This document shows, piece by piece, positions 17,001 through 24,459 of a stretch of DNA of 47,529 nucleotides. A program made the position numbers and the translations under genes. The notes beneath the pieces were generated by a model. That model worked only from the letters and a program-made list of their open reading frames with translations, was not told the origin of the DNA and did no database searches. How positions within the stretch are numbered: position 1 is the first letter of the stretch; every line of letters starts with the position of its first letter. Origin of the DNA: Planctomycetota bacterium (lineage in GTDB: Bacteria > Planctomycetota > UBA1135 > GCA-002686595); contig JAQXEK010000041.1 of NCBI GenBank assembly GCA_029250885.1, positions 1 to 47,529 on the forward strand, in the 5' to 3' direction.

Positions 17001-17666
17001 GCGCGCGCCGGACACGCGGTCAATCAGGATGTTGCCCGGCTTGATGTCCCGGTGCACTACGCCGTTCTCCCAGATGTGCACGAGGGACTCGCACAGGGGA
17101 ATGAAGAAGCGCAGGGCCTCGCGCTCGTCAAGCCGACCCTCTTGGCGCAGCTTGAGCGCCAGGCTGGGTCCGTCCACCAGCTCCATGGCAAACCACCAGC
17201 GGTCGCCGGTGCGGCCCATGTCGATGGCCGAGACAATGTGCGGGTGGGCAAGCCGAGCGGTGGTGCGCGCCTCGCGCTGCAGACGCCGCACCATGCGCGG
17301 ACGCTTGGTCAGCTCCGCGTGAAGGACCTTTAGCGCGACGACGCGGTCCACGGTCTCTTGGCGCGCGCGGTACACGGTGCCCGTGGAGCCGCGGCCGATG
17401 ACGCCCTCGATCTGGTAGCCGGGGATGTGGACGCTGGGGCCACCACGCTTGATCGCTGGCCGTGGCTTGGGCGGGACTAGGTCCTTGGACGGCTCCGTGG
17501 GCGCAACCCCCGCCCCTCGACCGGCCGGGGCGTCGTGCTCGCCAAGGGGAGCCGCGGGCACAACGCGCTTGGCACCCTGCGGCAGATCCGTCTTGGTCTC
17601 GTCCTGGTGAGCGGTAGCCTCGCCCTCGGGCGTGGCCTCGTCGCCGTTAGGTACGTCGGAACTCAT
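14058..17666 (-). CDS. Large membrane-anchored Ser/Thr protein kinase
   Basis: A 1,202-residue Hanks-type kinase. Residues 1-80 are acidic/Pro-rich; the kinase domain spans ~83-345 with glycine loop GRGSTGTVYRA (91-101), ATP Lys in VVALKVL (113), and catalytic HRDIKPGN (205-212). The DFG motif reads DLG (225-227), and SPEQ replaces APE. One membrane helix lies at ~370-389. The ~800-residue outer part is helical in its first two-thirds and ends in a beta-rich block (from ~1010 to the end) with a LRSLRVR ending, reminiscent of concanavalin-like DUF1080 domains; that link is inference. It is co-transcribed with the FHA regulator 6 bp upstream, suggesting that the kinase provides phospho-Thr for that FHA domain or for a shared partner. 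Confidence 0.9.
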   Translation of the reverse strand: MSSDVPNGDEATPEGEATAHQDETKTDLPQGAKRVVPAAPLGEHDAPAGRGAGVAPTEPSKDLVPPKPRPAIKRGGPSVHIPGYQIEGVIGRGSTGTVYRARQETVDRVVALKVLHAELTKRPRMVRRLQREARTTARLAHPHIVSAIDMGRTGDRWWFAMELVDGPSLALKLRQEGRLDEREALRFFIPLCESLVHIWENGVVHRDIKPGNILIDRVSGARLADLGLAFADDDPSLTGSEGTLGTPHYISPEQTRDPSAVDIRTDIWSFGATLFHAVCGAPPFSGANVAEVLSGVLYGRVPDPLELEPDLTRGLALVIRKCLSRDFEKRYQTPRDLLTDLERVRERRRPKVRAASLEPTAGAGIGTYKAIAIGTLASLVLGGTALLWLRPWEEKAGPALFEPLTDLARQLNADLPEAERLVPIVLISRLDAMKEQVPITDLARWHNVKSGARLFKSRILGEIYNECEADFYSALGEGDFVAAKIVLGSALDASLIKRVGLPLQDASYEFKVRLAPLRRELEESLGSTESALRDQLVQGLNKDYLATAEQLAEEGRWRDAVEHLSASPEEVAAQIGLSFSGLPTASEERLSSSITRRLSDERIDLQRRWSGLDDELVRWIELSSREYFRQLEESLEPMNSGALLRDGFSTELQRRGLIRDQMLIQPRGLALEVLGSSASDLEVYEASLALGLNSSDQDALDAMGTWLDELASGNAWQERRYGEAASYWRGRHEWLLTKAKASRAPWWRELDVRVSARIEEAAMLTELVSLATDQIAERNGMRLELYIGEGVLVAGRVELIADTPSGGFQFEVDGQHTYLMFLAAPRNGLPAEGTLVSTRDVLKLAKLELDEDRARLAAAFFYSREGQPGTALELLNRAPLGLEYSGLGEELMRSLDRARTVLEVRAELRATEAQQRLNTLFFGLPNQLERLKRDPERAVETIERLLSEYSDVPQVIEAEDSLADLRRVLRSPGGRPTLEDFVDAYGQDVVSFHLEGHVELFYDFVLEASLPGIAHEDWTPDGAGWSSPADIASDQDFITRRVPRLVIRDPIGVDSGVLVVEFELEEPDVAGPERLLIASAVGFHVILQAPKGDIPGQILASTRPVKEILADLRSGEGKELSTKILEASSLHSHWESGAKERTGCLLRLELDKRRGRVLVLFDGVELLQSVLNPPGTGPGTYGIELRAREQIRLRSLRVRAKR

Positions 17667-17672
17667 CGCTTC

Positions 17673-19700
17673 CTAGGCCTCGCCACTGGCGGGACTCTTC
17701 GGGCTGGCCTTGGGGTCGAGGTCGATCTCATACTTCTCCATCTTACGCTGGAGCGCGAACCGACTGATGCCCAAGGACTCTGCCGCGCGACTTTTGTTGC
17801 CCTCGGCGTTCTCCAGGGCCACACGGATGGCACCCGCCTCGAAGGCGGCCACAGCCGCGCGTAGGTCGCCATCGACCTTGACCATCGGCGCCAGGGCGTC
17901 ACTGCGACTGGACTTCCCGGCCCCCTCTAGAATCGTCTTGGTCAGGTGCTCGAGGCGCACCATGCCGTCCGCCAACACCACGACCCGGCGCATCTCGTTC
18001 TCGAGCTCGCGCACGTTGCCCGGCCACTCGTGGCAGGCCAATGCGCTCATGACCTCGGGGGCGACGCTGGGGGTCTCGGCGTGGGCCTCCCGGGCGGCGC
18101 GCACCAAGAGGGCCTCGGCCAAGAGCGGGATATCCTCGATGCGCTCCCGCAGGGGGGGCAGATCGACCCGCAGCACGTTGATGCGGTAATAGAGATCCTC
18201 CCGGAACTTGCCCGCCTCCACCAAGGTCAAGAGGTCGTGGTGGCTGGCCACCAGGATGCGCACATCGACCTTCTCGGTAGTCGTCGAGCCTACGGGCCGG
18301 ATCTCGCCCTCCTGCAGGACCCGCAGCAGCTTCTTCTGCATCTCGACGCTCATGTCGCCGACCTCGTCCAAAAGTAGGGTTCCCCCATCGGCCTGCTGCA
18401 GCAGCCCGCGGCGTTTGCGGTCGGCGCCAGTGAAGGCGCCCTTCACGTGGCCGAACAGCTCGGACTCCAAGAGCGAGTCGGGAACGGCCGCGCAGTTCTC
18501 GCAGACGAACGGGCGCTTGGACCGCGAGCCGTTGTTGTGGATGGCGCGAGCGATCAGCTCCTTGCCCGTGCCGCTCTCGCCTGCAATGCAGACGGGCAGA
18601 TCAGACTCAACCACGCGGTCGAGGACCTGGAAGACCTTGCGCATCGCCGAGGACGTGCCAATGATCTCGTTGTAGTCGTAGCGACCGCGCTCGCGGGTCA
18701 GCTCCTTGCGCACGACGGCCAGCTCGGCATCACGGTCGCGAACCTTGCGTCCCAAGCTTGCGTTGAGACGCTGGATTTGGTCCCCGGACATGCGTAGGGA
18801 GTCGTTGTTTTCCAGCAGGGTGTCCACCTGGCGCGCGTTACGAATGGCGACTGCGGCCAGGGCGGCAAAGTGCTCGGCCACGTCCAGGTCCTCCTCGCTA
18901 AACGCCCCACTGCGCATGCGATTGTCCACATAGAGCACTCCGGCGGTCTTCTCCCCAAGCTGGATCGGCAGCACCAAGACCGAGCGCAGGCGCAGGTCCT
19001 CGACGCTCACCATGGCATCGAATCGGTCGTCGCGACCGGCGTCCATGGACAGCACCGGGCGACCCGTGGTGAGGGCCTGCTTGCAGAGGCCTGCGGACAG
19101 ACGGCTCTGGGGGATTGGGATGTCGCTGTGGTCGAAGTTGCGGGCTAGGCGCACCTCGAAGTCGGCGAAGTCCAAGGGGCCGGCGGGCACGTCGGACTTC
19201 TGGGCCAACAGCAGAAAGCCACGCTCGGCTTCGATCAAGGCGACAGCCGAGTCCACGATCAGCTCGAGCAGCGGCTTGAGCTCGGTCTCGGCGGCCAACA
19301 GGGTGGCGATGCGCGCGAAGGTGGCTAGGCGGTCCACATCCTTGTCCCCGGTTCCGTCCTGGGTCTGGAGCCCCTCGATGGGCATGGTGGCGGGGTTCTC
19401 GCCCTTTGGCGCCTCCGATGCGTCCAACTCGATGCGAATCCGCGAACCACCCACAAGGAACTCATCGTGGTCGGCGATGCGCGTGCGGGCGATGCGCTCG
19501 CCCTTGTAAACGGTACCGTTGGCCGAGCTCAGGTCCTCGATCCAGACCGCGCCATTGTCCACGGTGATCCGGCAGTGGCGCCTAGAGACGAGCCCCGAAT
19601 TCAAGCGCAGGTCATTCTCGATCGAGCGGCCGATCAGGACCTCGGGCATTTCAAAGCGATAGACGGACTGGGAGCCGCCATCAATCACAACTAACTTCAT
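17673..19700 (-). CDS. FHA-GAF-sigma54 interaction transcriptional activator
   Basis: A 675-residue bacterial enhancer-binding protein. FHA domain (~1-92): VLIGRSIENDLRL, SRRHC, then SSANGT, the phosphothreonine-recognition residues. GAF domain (~125-290). AAA+ domain (~345-580): Walker A GESGTGK (374-380), the sigma-54 contact loop GAFTGA (421-426), Walker B TLLLDEVGDM (441-450), and the arginine region RINVLRVDLPPLRERIEDIP. C-terminal Fis-type HTH (~625-658, NKSRAAESLGISRFALQRKM). Everything needed for activation of sigma-54 promoters is present. Using FHA as sensor instead of a receiver domain, next to a Ser/Thr kinase, points to phospho-Thr-controlled transcription. Targets are unknown. 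Confidence 0.94.
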   Translation of the reverse strand: MKLVVIDGGSQSVYRFEMPEVLIGRSIENDLRLNSGLVSRRHCRITVDNGAVWIEDLSSANGTVYKGERIARTRIADHDEFLVGGSRIRIELDASEAPKGENPATMPIEGLQTQDGTGDKDVDRLATFARIATLLAAETELKPLLELIVDSAVALIEAERGFLLLAQKSDVPAGPLDFADFEVRLARNFDHSDIPIPQSRLSAGLCKQALTTGRPVLSMDAGRDDRFDAMVSVEDLRLRSVLVLPIQLGEKTAGVLYVDNRMRSGAFSEEDLDVAEHFAALAAVAIRNARQVDTLLENNDSLRMSGDQIQRLNASLGRKVRDRDAELAVVRKELTRERGRYDYNEIIGTSSAMRKVFQVLDRVVESDLPVCIAGESGTGKELIARAIHNNGSRSKRPFVCENCAAVPDSLLESELFGHVKGAFTGADRKRRGLLQQADGGTLLLDEVGDMSVEMQKKLLRVLQEGEIRPVGSTTTEKVDVRILVASHHDLLTLVEAGKFREDLYYRINVLRVDLPPLRERIEDIPLLAEALLVRAAREAHAETPSVAPEVMSALACHEWPGNVRELENEMRRVVVLADGMVRLEHLTKTILEGAGKSSRSDALAPMVKVDGDLRAAVAAFEAGAIRVALENAEGNKSRAAESLGISRFALQRKMEKYEIDLDPKASPKSPASGEA

Positions 19701-19885
19701 TCTAAGGGGATCTCCACGTGGCCTGTGGGACAGGAACGGGCCGGCGGCTTGAGTGATTTCGCACGGCCACTATAAAATAGACCCCAAGCACCGTGCGGAT
19801 ACCGCACATCTTCAGCCCGCGCAGCTCTGAATGCGCCTTCATTGCCACAACCCGTGCATTTATAAGGGCTTAGGAGACGCGTCAA
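19697..19885 (-). CDS. Possible 62-residue zinc-ribbon-like protein
   Basis: A TTG-initiated frame that ends in an ATGA overlap with the FHA regulator start (19697-19700), the arrangement of translational coupling. The peptide has KCTGCG near its start and CPTGH near its end, four possible zinc ligands (three Cys and a Cys/His pair). Against it: no SD, the lower GC and AT-rich patches look like a promoter, and the TTG start itself could be a -35 box. I cannot decide between a small coupled gene and leader DNA. Confidence 0.38.
   Translation of the reverse strand: MTRLLSPYKCTGCGNEGAFRAARAEDVRYPHGAWGLFYSGRAKSLKPPARSCPTGHVEIPLE
19859..19885 (-). promoter_or_regulatory. Alternative reading: promoter of the regulator-kinase operon
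   Basis: On the minus strand TTGACG (19885-19880) and TATAAA (19864-19859) are 15 bp apart, slightly short of the optimum. If real, the transcript would start near 19850 with a ~150-nt leader before the FHA regulator ATG, and the 62-residue frame would not be translated from its TTG. Confidence 0.35.
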
Positions 19886-19932
19886 GTGCTAGGATTGGAG
19901 TCCCCCACCGCCACCCATTCCCGACCTCGACC

Positions 19933-20388
19933 ATGCCAACCCCACCCAGCCCTGCCGAAGACCCCCGCTGGTACCGGGACGGCCTGCGATTTGACTGCAC
20001 GGCCTGCGGTAACTGCTGCAGGGACCACGGCGAGTACACCTACGTGTACATCTCCGACGCGGACCTCGTCGCCCTCGCCGCCTGCCTCGAGCTGCCCGAA
20101 GCCCAGGTTGAGCAGCTCTATTGCCAGTTCGAGGACGGCTGGCGGCATCTCAAGCGCGAGAAGGCCGCCTGTACTTTCCTCGATGACAAGGGACTGTGCA
20201 GCGTCTACGAAGGGCGACCTAAGCAGTGCAAGACCTGGCCCTTCTGGCAGGACACCCTTGCTTCCAAGGCGGACTGGTCCGGGCCGGTCAAGGCCTGCTG
20301 CCCAGGCATCGACCAGGGCGAGCTGACCTCGGCCGACGACGCCGAGCGCATCGCCCAGGAGACGGAAGACTGGTACGAGAACAGCTGA
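19933..20388 (+). CDS. YkgJ-family cysteine cluster protein
   Basis: A 151-residue protein of the YkgJ/CxxCxxCC family (PF03692), thought to bind zinc or an iron-sulfur cluster. The defining cluster FDCTACGNCCRDHGEY lies at ~25-40, with later CTFLDDKGLCSVYEGRPKQC and the conserved WPFW. The frame is open from 19831, but the upstream 34 residues lack family similarity; the ATG at 19933 (MPTPPSPAEDPRWY) is preferred. Function of the family is not established; members often sit near secretion, lipid or flagellar genes. It is divergent from the FHA regulator and convergent with the hydratase gene. Confidence 0.85.
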   Translation: MPTPPSPAEDPRWYRDGLRFDCTACGNCCRDHGEYTYVYISDADLVALAACLELPEAQVEQLYCQFEDGWRHLKREKAACTFLDDKGLCSVYEGRPKQCKTWPFWQDTLASKADWSGPVKACCPGIDQGELTSADDAERIAQETEDWYENS

Positions 20389-20465
20389 CCACTTACGTGG
20401 GGCTAGTTAAGCTCGAAGCGGACCGTCAGAGTGCATGTGGGCTTCGACGCCCGCGCTGAGCCCTG

Positions 20466-21296
20466 CTATTTGCCCTGGAAGACGGGCTTGCGCTTCTCGC
20501 TAAAGGCGGCAAGGGCTTCCAGCCTGTCCGAAGTCGGCAGAGTCAGGGCGTAGCAGCGCGCTTCGAGCTCGAGCCCCTTCTCCTGGGGCAGCTCCGAGCC
20601 GCCGTCGATGGCGGCCTTTGCGGCGCGCACTGCCACGGGGCCGTTGGCTGCGATCGCGGCGGCCAGCTCGAGGGCCTCCTCGCGCAGGTGCCCATCCTTA
20701 GCCACGCGGTTCACGAGCCCCATCGTTTCGGCCTCGGCGGCCTGCAGACGGCGGCCCGTCAAGATCAGGTCCTTTGCCCTGGACTTGCCGACCAATCGGG
20801 GCAGGCGCTGGGTTCCTCCGGCGCCGGGAATGATCGCCAAGGCGACCTCGGTCAGGCCAAAGCGCGCAGACTCGGTGGCGATGCGCAGGTCGCATGCCAG
20901 CATCAGCTCGGTCCCACCGCCAAAGGCGAAGCCATTGATCGCGGCCACGGTCGGCTGGGGCATTTCCTCAACATCGTCCATCAGGCGCCGGATGTTCATC
21001 ACAAAGGTCGGCACCAGCTCGGGATCCATACTCTTGCGCTCTTTCAGATCCGCCCCCGCACAGAAGGCGCGCTCGCCCTCGCCTGTGATCAGGATACAGC
21101 GAATCGAAAGGTCCTCCCGCAGCTCGGCCAATAGGGAGCGAAAGCGCTTCAGGGTTGGGAAGCTGAGGCAGTTCATGACCTCGACCCGCGAGATCGTCAG
21201 CCACACCAGGTCGCCTTCGCGCTCCATCTTGACCAGCTCGGGTTGGTCGGGAACTGAGCTGGGGAAATCGGCGAGCACGGATTCGAGGGTGGCCAT
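20466..21296 (-). CDS. Enoyl-CoA hydratase/isomerase (crotonase family)
   Basis: A crotonase-fold enzyme of 276 residues, which would hydrate trans-2-enoyl-CoA in fatty-acid or amino-acid breakdown. The CoA/oxyanion segments AFCAGADLKER and INGFAFGGGTELMLACDLRI are clear; both catalytic Glu of true hydratases are present (in GGGTEL and in GLTEVALAIIPGAGGTQRL). The pattern is closest to the AUH/3-methylglutaconyl-CoA hydratase type, but the substrate is not certain. An ATG at 21335 would add a Pro-rich 13 residues; the ATG at 21296 is preferred. No beta-oxidation partners lie nearby. Confidence 0.92.
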   Translation of the reverse strand: MATLESVLADFPSSVPDQPELVKMEREGDLVWLTISRVEVMNCLSFPTLKRFRSLLAELREDLSIRCILITGEGERAFCAGADLKERKSMDPELVPTFVMNIRRLMDDVEEMPQPTVAAINGFAFGGGTELMLACDLRIATESARFGLTEVALAIIPGAGGTQRLPRLVGKSRAKDLILTGRRLQAAEAETMGLVNRVAKDGHLREEALELAAAIAANGPVAVRAAKAAIDGGSELPQEKGLELEARCYALTLPTSDRLEALAAFSEKRKPVFQGK

Positions 21297-21420
21297 GGGG
21301 ATTGGGGGGGGAGCAGTGGAGGCAGGCGGAGGCATGAGAATACCGAATTCGATGCATTTGGCGCGGGGCTGTCCTAGATTACACGGCTGTCCTCTCCGCT
21401 TAGGGTGACTTACCCATGCA

Positions 21421-21663
21421 ATGGAGGAAACGCGATCTGGGTCGTCGCGGGCGTCGATGTGGCCTCCCCCCCACGGACGGCAGCATCAGCTTTGTGTTCG
21501 AGGACGAAGTGGCTGTATACGGTGTTTTCCCGGTGGCCAGGCGAGCCCTGCCCAGCGTAATCACGAGCTTAGCGTCACGACCTTCTCGGGTGACCTTGGC
21601 GGCTGCGTCGCAGGGGTGTTGGCTAAGTTCGACTTCGCGCCCAGGGAGCTTCGCCTGGCATAG
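21421..21663 (+). pseudogene. Possible decayed beta-sandwich coding remnant
   Basis: In the 425-bp gap between the hydratase and GT9 genes, two pieces of protein-like sequence occur on the plus strand in different frames: DGSISFVFEDEVAVYGVF (about 21478-21531) and, one frame over, GDLGGCVAGVLAKFDFAPRE ending in a stop at 21663. Both have the look of carboxypeptidase-regulatory-like repeats, common in planctomycetes. No single frame joins them, so I read this as frameshifted debris. The evidence is composition only; it may be chance. Confidence 0.33.
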
Positions 21664-21721
21664 AACTAGACACAGCGTACCCCACGCCGGCAAATTAGAC
21701 TTAGTCCTAGGCTCGGCCGAG

Positions 21722-22855
21722 CTAGGCTCGAACCGCAACTCGAGTTGGTGCAATCCCGTGGAAGCACGCCAACTTATCCGGCGCGGTGCAGTGCTCCTTG
21801 TGGCAAGGGCCGCAGGGTTGGGGCGCGACGAAGCTGTGGGTCTCTTGGAGGTGATCGGCCGTGTGGCGGGGATCGGTTGGGCCGAAGAGTACGTAGGTCC
21901 GGGCGCCGGCGGCGGTGGCGATGTGGCGGGCCCCAGCGTCGGCGGTGATGAAGGTCGAACAGGCGGCAGCGAGGGCGGTGAGCTCGGCTAGATCGAGGGG
22001 CGGGTTGTCGAGCACGAGTTGAGCTTTGAGCTCATCTTCGCGGTTAGGAATGGAACTAAACTCTTGGAGTGAGGCCTCTTCGCCGGGGCCGCAGACAAGC
22101 ACGACGGGCGTCTCCGCTCGCAGCATCGGCGCGAGCTCGCTCCAACCCTGCCAGCCCTTGGCAGAGCCGGGGCGTGATCCGGCGTTGAGTACGACGAAGG
22201 GTAGAGCCGAATCGATGCCGCCCGCGTGGAGGCGATCGTGGACGCGCTGGACCACCTCTGCATTGGCTTGTAGCTCGGGGCTCGTACCGCGCACGGGGAC
22301 ACCTAGGGATGCGACCAACTCGATGCACGTCGAGCCATAAGGGCGCGGTGCATAGCGCGGGAATCGGCCAACGATGCCGAGCTTGGGGAGGCGCTCATGG
22401 TCCGACAGAGCCCAGTTGGACTTGAGCTGGGCGAGTGCATGAATCAGGGGTGGACCACCCCGCTCCAGCATAGGTGTCATCGCGTCCGTGAGCAGCGCAC
22501 CCCGGAGGTCCCGGGCCCAGCCGATGCGGCGCGGGATACCGGCGCGCCAGGCTTCGAATGCGCTGCGGAAGGAGCCGGTAAAGAGCAGCGCAACATCCGC
22601 GCTGGACATGGCGGACCGGACTGCTTCCTTGTCCTTCGCATCGATGAGGTTTGCACCTCCGAGGCTCCGGGTAAAGCGCTCGTCCCAAAGCCCCAAGAGA
22701 TGCCCGGGGCCAACAACGGTCAACTGAGTGATCGAGCCCTTGGCTCGCCAGTGCTCAGCGATTGCCGCTAATGCAGGTTCGGCCATCACGCAGTCCCCGA
22801 GCCACTTGGGCAAGCGCACGAGCAAGCGCTCGGTACCCATCAGGGGGGCAGCCAT
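21722..22855 (-). CDS. Glycosyltransferase family 9 (heptosyltransferase-like)
   Basis: A 377-residue GT-B enzyme of family 9, which in Gram-negatives adds ADP-heptose to the LPS inner core on the cytoplasmic face. N-terminal signature: LLVRLPKWLGDCVMAEPAL. C-terminal donor site: FVVLNAGSRPGSAKGW and ADAGARHIATAAGARTYVLFGPTDP. The Cys-rich end (CGPCHKEHCTAPDKLACFHG) is typical of the family. Start at ATG 22853-22855; a second ATG 15 bp in is possible. It belongs with the second GT9 gene and the LPS kinase gene upstream on the same strand, though a 450-bp gap intervenes. Confidence 0.9.
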   Translation of the reverse strand: MAAPLMGTERLLVRLPKWLGDCVMAEPALAAIAEHWRAKGSITQLTVVGPGHLLGLWDERFTRSLGGANLIDAKDKEAVRSAMSSADVALLFTGSFRSAFEAWRAGIPRRIGWARDLRGALLTDAMTPMLERGGPPLIHALAQLKSNWALSDHERLPKLGIVGRFPRYAPRPYGSTCIELVASLGVPVRGTSPELQANAEVVQRVHDRLHAGGIDSALPFVVLNAGSRPGSAKGWQGWSELAPMLRAETPVVLVCGPGEEASLQEFSSIPNREDELKAQLVLDNPPLDLAELTALAAACSTFITADAGARHIATAAGARTYVLFGPTDPRHTADHLQETHSFVAPQPCGPCHKEHCTAPDKLACFHGIAPTRVAVRA

Positions 22856-23306
22856 GGCGACTAAGCTCGCGCTCCCGCGGGACAGGTCACGGCCAGCGAA
22901 ATGGCTGCCCTCCCCTCTTCCGGTAGGCCCTTAGCCCGAGGAAGAGGTCGACGCAAAGAGCCGATGGGTGCGATGGGCGAAGGGGGGCACATGTTCAACA
23001 GGTGAATGGAGGAAAGCAAGGAGCCGAGCTGGCCGCAAGTCAGGTTGCCCTCGGACAAAGGCCCTGCCGGTTTGAGGTTACATAGTAGCGCAAATCCAAC
23101 TTACCTTCTCTACGCCGAGCTGCCCCAGGCCAAAGCCTTTCCCTCCCAAACTATAGTCGCGCACCTCGGAGCCCATGAAACCCAACAGCATCCTAGATCA
23201 CGAAGACCAGCAGCTTTAGACGAAGAAGGCCTAGGAAATCTTGAGCAACGGGCAGCTCCAGAAGAACCTGGAAGAGCTGGGCTACGTCGGCGACTGGCCG
23301 AGAAGG
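22856..23306. other. 451-bp gap with a possible sulfatase C-terminal remnant
   Basis: No intact gene. On the plus strand, 23241-23294 encodes NGQLQKNLEELGYVGD, similar to the ends of sulfatase-fold proteins (compare LLGRIGYLDD at the end of the sulfatase at 31097). Upstream of it all frames are broken by stops. It may be the tail of a deleted gene. The remainder shows nothing recognisable and should hold the promoter of the first GT9 gene. Confidence 0.3.
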
Positions 23307-24365
23307 TTAGGAGCCAACGAGCACACGCTCGGCCGCTTCGACGACCTGAGCACTCTGGAGCTGGACCATGCAGGCGTGGTGGTCGAGGGGGCAGTGACGC
23401 TGGAGGCAAGGCGAGCAGTCCAGGCCCTCCACGCGCACGACTTCGCAGTGCTCTAGGGACGATGCGGTCAGCTCGGGGAAGTTAGGGCCCATCACACTGA
23501 CGCAGGGCGTGTCGAAGGCGGCGGCGTACCAGCGCGGGCCAGAGTCGCCCACCAGCAGCAGCTTTGAGCCCTTGACGAGCTGCTTGAGGCTGGCCAAATC
23601 CCGCGGCTGTTCGGCCAGGGAGACAGCCGAGGGAGCAGCGGCCACGACGGCCTCGATCAGGCGCTCTTCTCCGGGCCCACCAGTGACAACGGCGCGCCAA
23701 CCCCGGGGCTTGCAGATGGCCTCGATGGCCTCGGCAAAGCGCGGGGGCGGCCACAGCTTCGCTGCGCCAAAGGCGGCGCCAGGACAGACCAAGATGTAAG
23801 GCTCGTCTAGAGCGACTCCGACGCTCTGCAGGACATCGAGCGCCGTCTGTTGTGCCTCATCGGAGATGTCTAGGACGGGGTGGATCGATGCGGGCAGGAT
23901 GCCCACGAGCCCGGCCAGGTCCCGCAGCAGGTGCGCGGTTGGTATGGGCACCCGGCGCCCGTCCCGGGTCGGGGGCACCAGCTTGTGGGTGAGCAGGGGC
24001 CCGCGCCCGGAGAGGGCCGCCCCCGCGCGCAGGGGGATGCCCGCTCGCCAGGCGCGCAGGGCCGCGCCAAAGGATGTGGTCAACAGCAGCGTCGCGTCGG
24101 CGTTCAGGCTGGCCAGGAAGTCGCGCTCGGCAGTGCCCTTGGGAATCGGCGCCAGGAACGGATCCAGTACTTTCCCCGCAAGCACCGCAGCCAGGTGCGG
24201 GCGGATCACGATCGAGAGCCGCGTCCAGGGTGAGTCCGTCGCAAGCACTGCCAGGCGCGCGGCCTCGAAGACCGGCGTCGCCATCACGATGTCCCCGACC
24301 CAGTTAGGCGCGCGGACGATCAGGTGCCCGCCGCTCGCGGGCGCATTCGTCGAAGCAGTACTCAC
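23307..24365 (-). CDS. Glycosyltransferase family 9 (heptosyltransferase-like), second copy
   Basis: A second GT9 enzyme, ~352 residues: LIVRAPNWVGDIVMATPVFEA at the N-terminus, LVCPGAAFGAAKLWPPPRFAEA and LLVGDSGPRWYAAAFDTPCV in the donor domain, and CSPCLQRHCPLDHHACM at the end, closely matching WaaF-type heptosyltransferases. The frame is open to 24530, which would overlap the kinase gene by ~70 bp and add an Arg/Ser-rich stretch; the GTG at 24363-24365, about 12 residues before the conserved strand, is the likely start but lacks an SD. Sequence divergence from the first GT9 suggests a different acceptor. Confidence 0.9.
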   Translation of the reverse strand: MSTASTNAPASGGHLIVRAPNWVGDIVMATPVFEAARLAVLATDSPWTRLSIVIRPHLAAVLAGKVLDPFLAPIPKGTAERDFLASLNADATLLLTTSFGAALRAWRAGIPLRAGAALSGRGPLLTHKLVPPTRDGRRVPIPTAHLLRDLAGLVGILPASIHPVLDISDEAQQTALDVLQSVGVALDEPYILVCPGAAFGAAKLWPPPRFAEAIEAICKPRGWRAVVTGGPGEERLIEAVVAAAPSAVSLAEQPRDLASLKQLVKGSKLLLVGDSGPRWYAAAFDTPCVSVMGPNFPELTASSLEHCEVVRVEGLDCSPCLQRHCPLDHHACMVQLQSAQVVEAAERVLVGS

Positions 24366-24459
24366 CGCCAGAGTGGACCCGCTTTGGCGCCGCGCATCAA
24401 GCCTCGATCCGCTTGCCAGCCAAAATCGGGCCGCCAATGCGTGGTCCGAACGCTTGCGG

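Noticed and set aside
20389..20465. Inverted repeat TCGAAGC/GCTTCGA between YkgJ and the hydratase gene
   Set aside because: Only 7 bp with a 21-nt loop and no T-run; too weak to call a terminator.
21416..21991. A 191-codon plus-strand frame overlapping the first GT9 gene
   Set aside because: Its second half is a Gly-rich shadow of the GT9 gene; only the first part has protein-like composition, treated here as a remnant.
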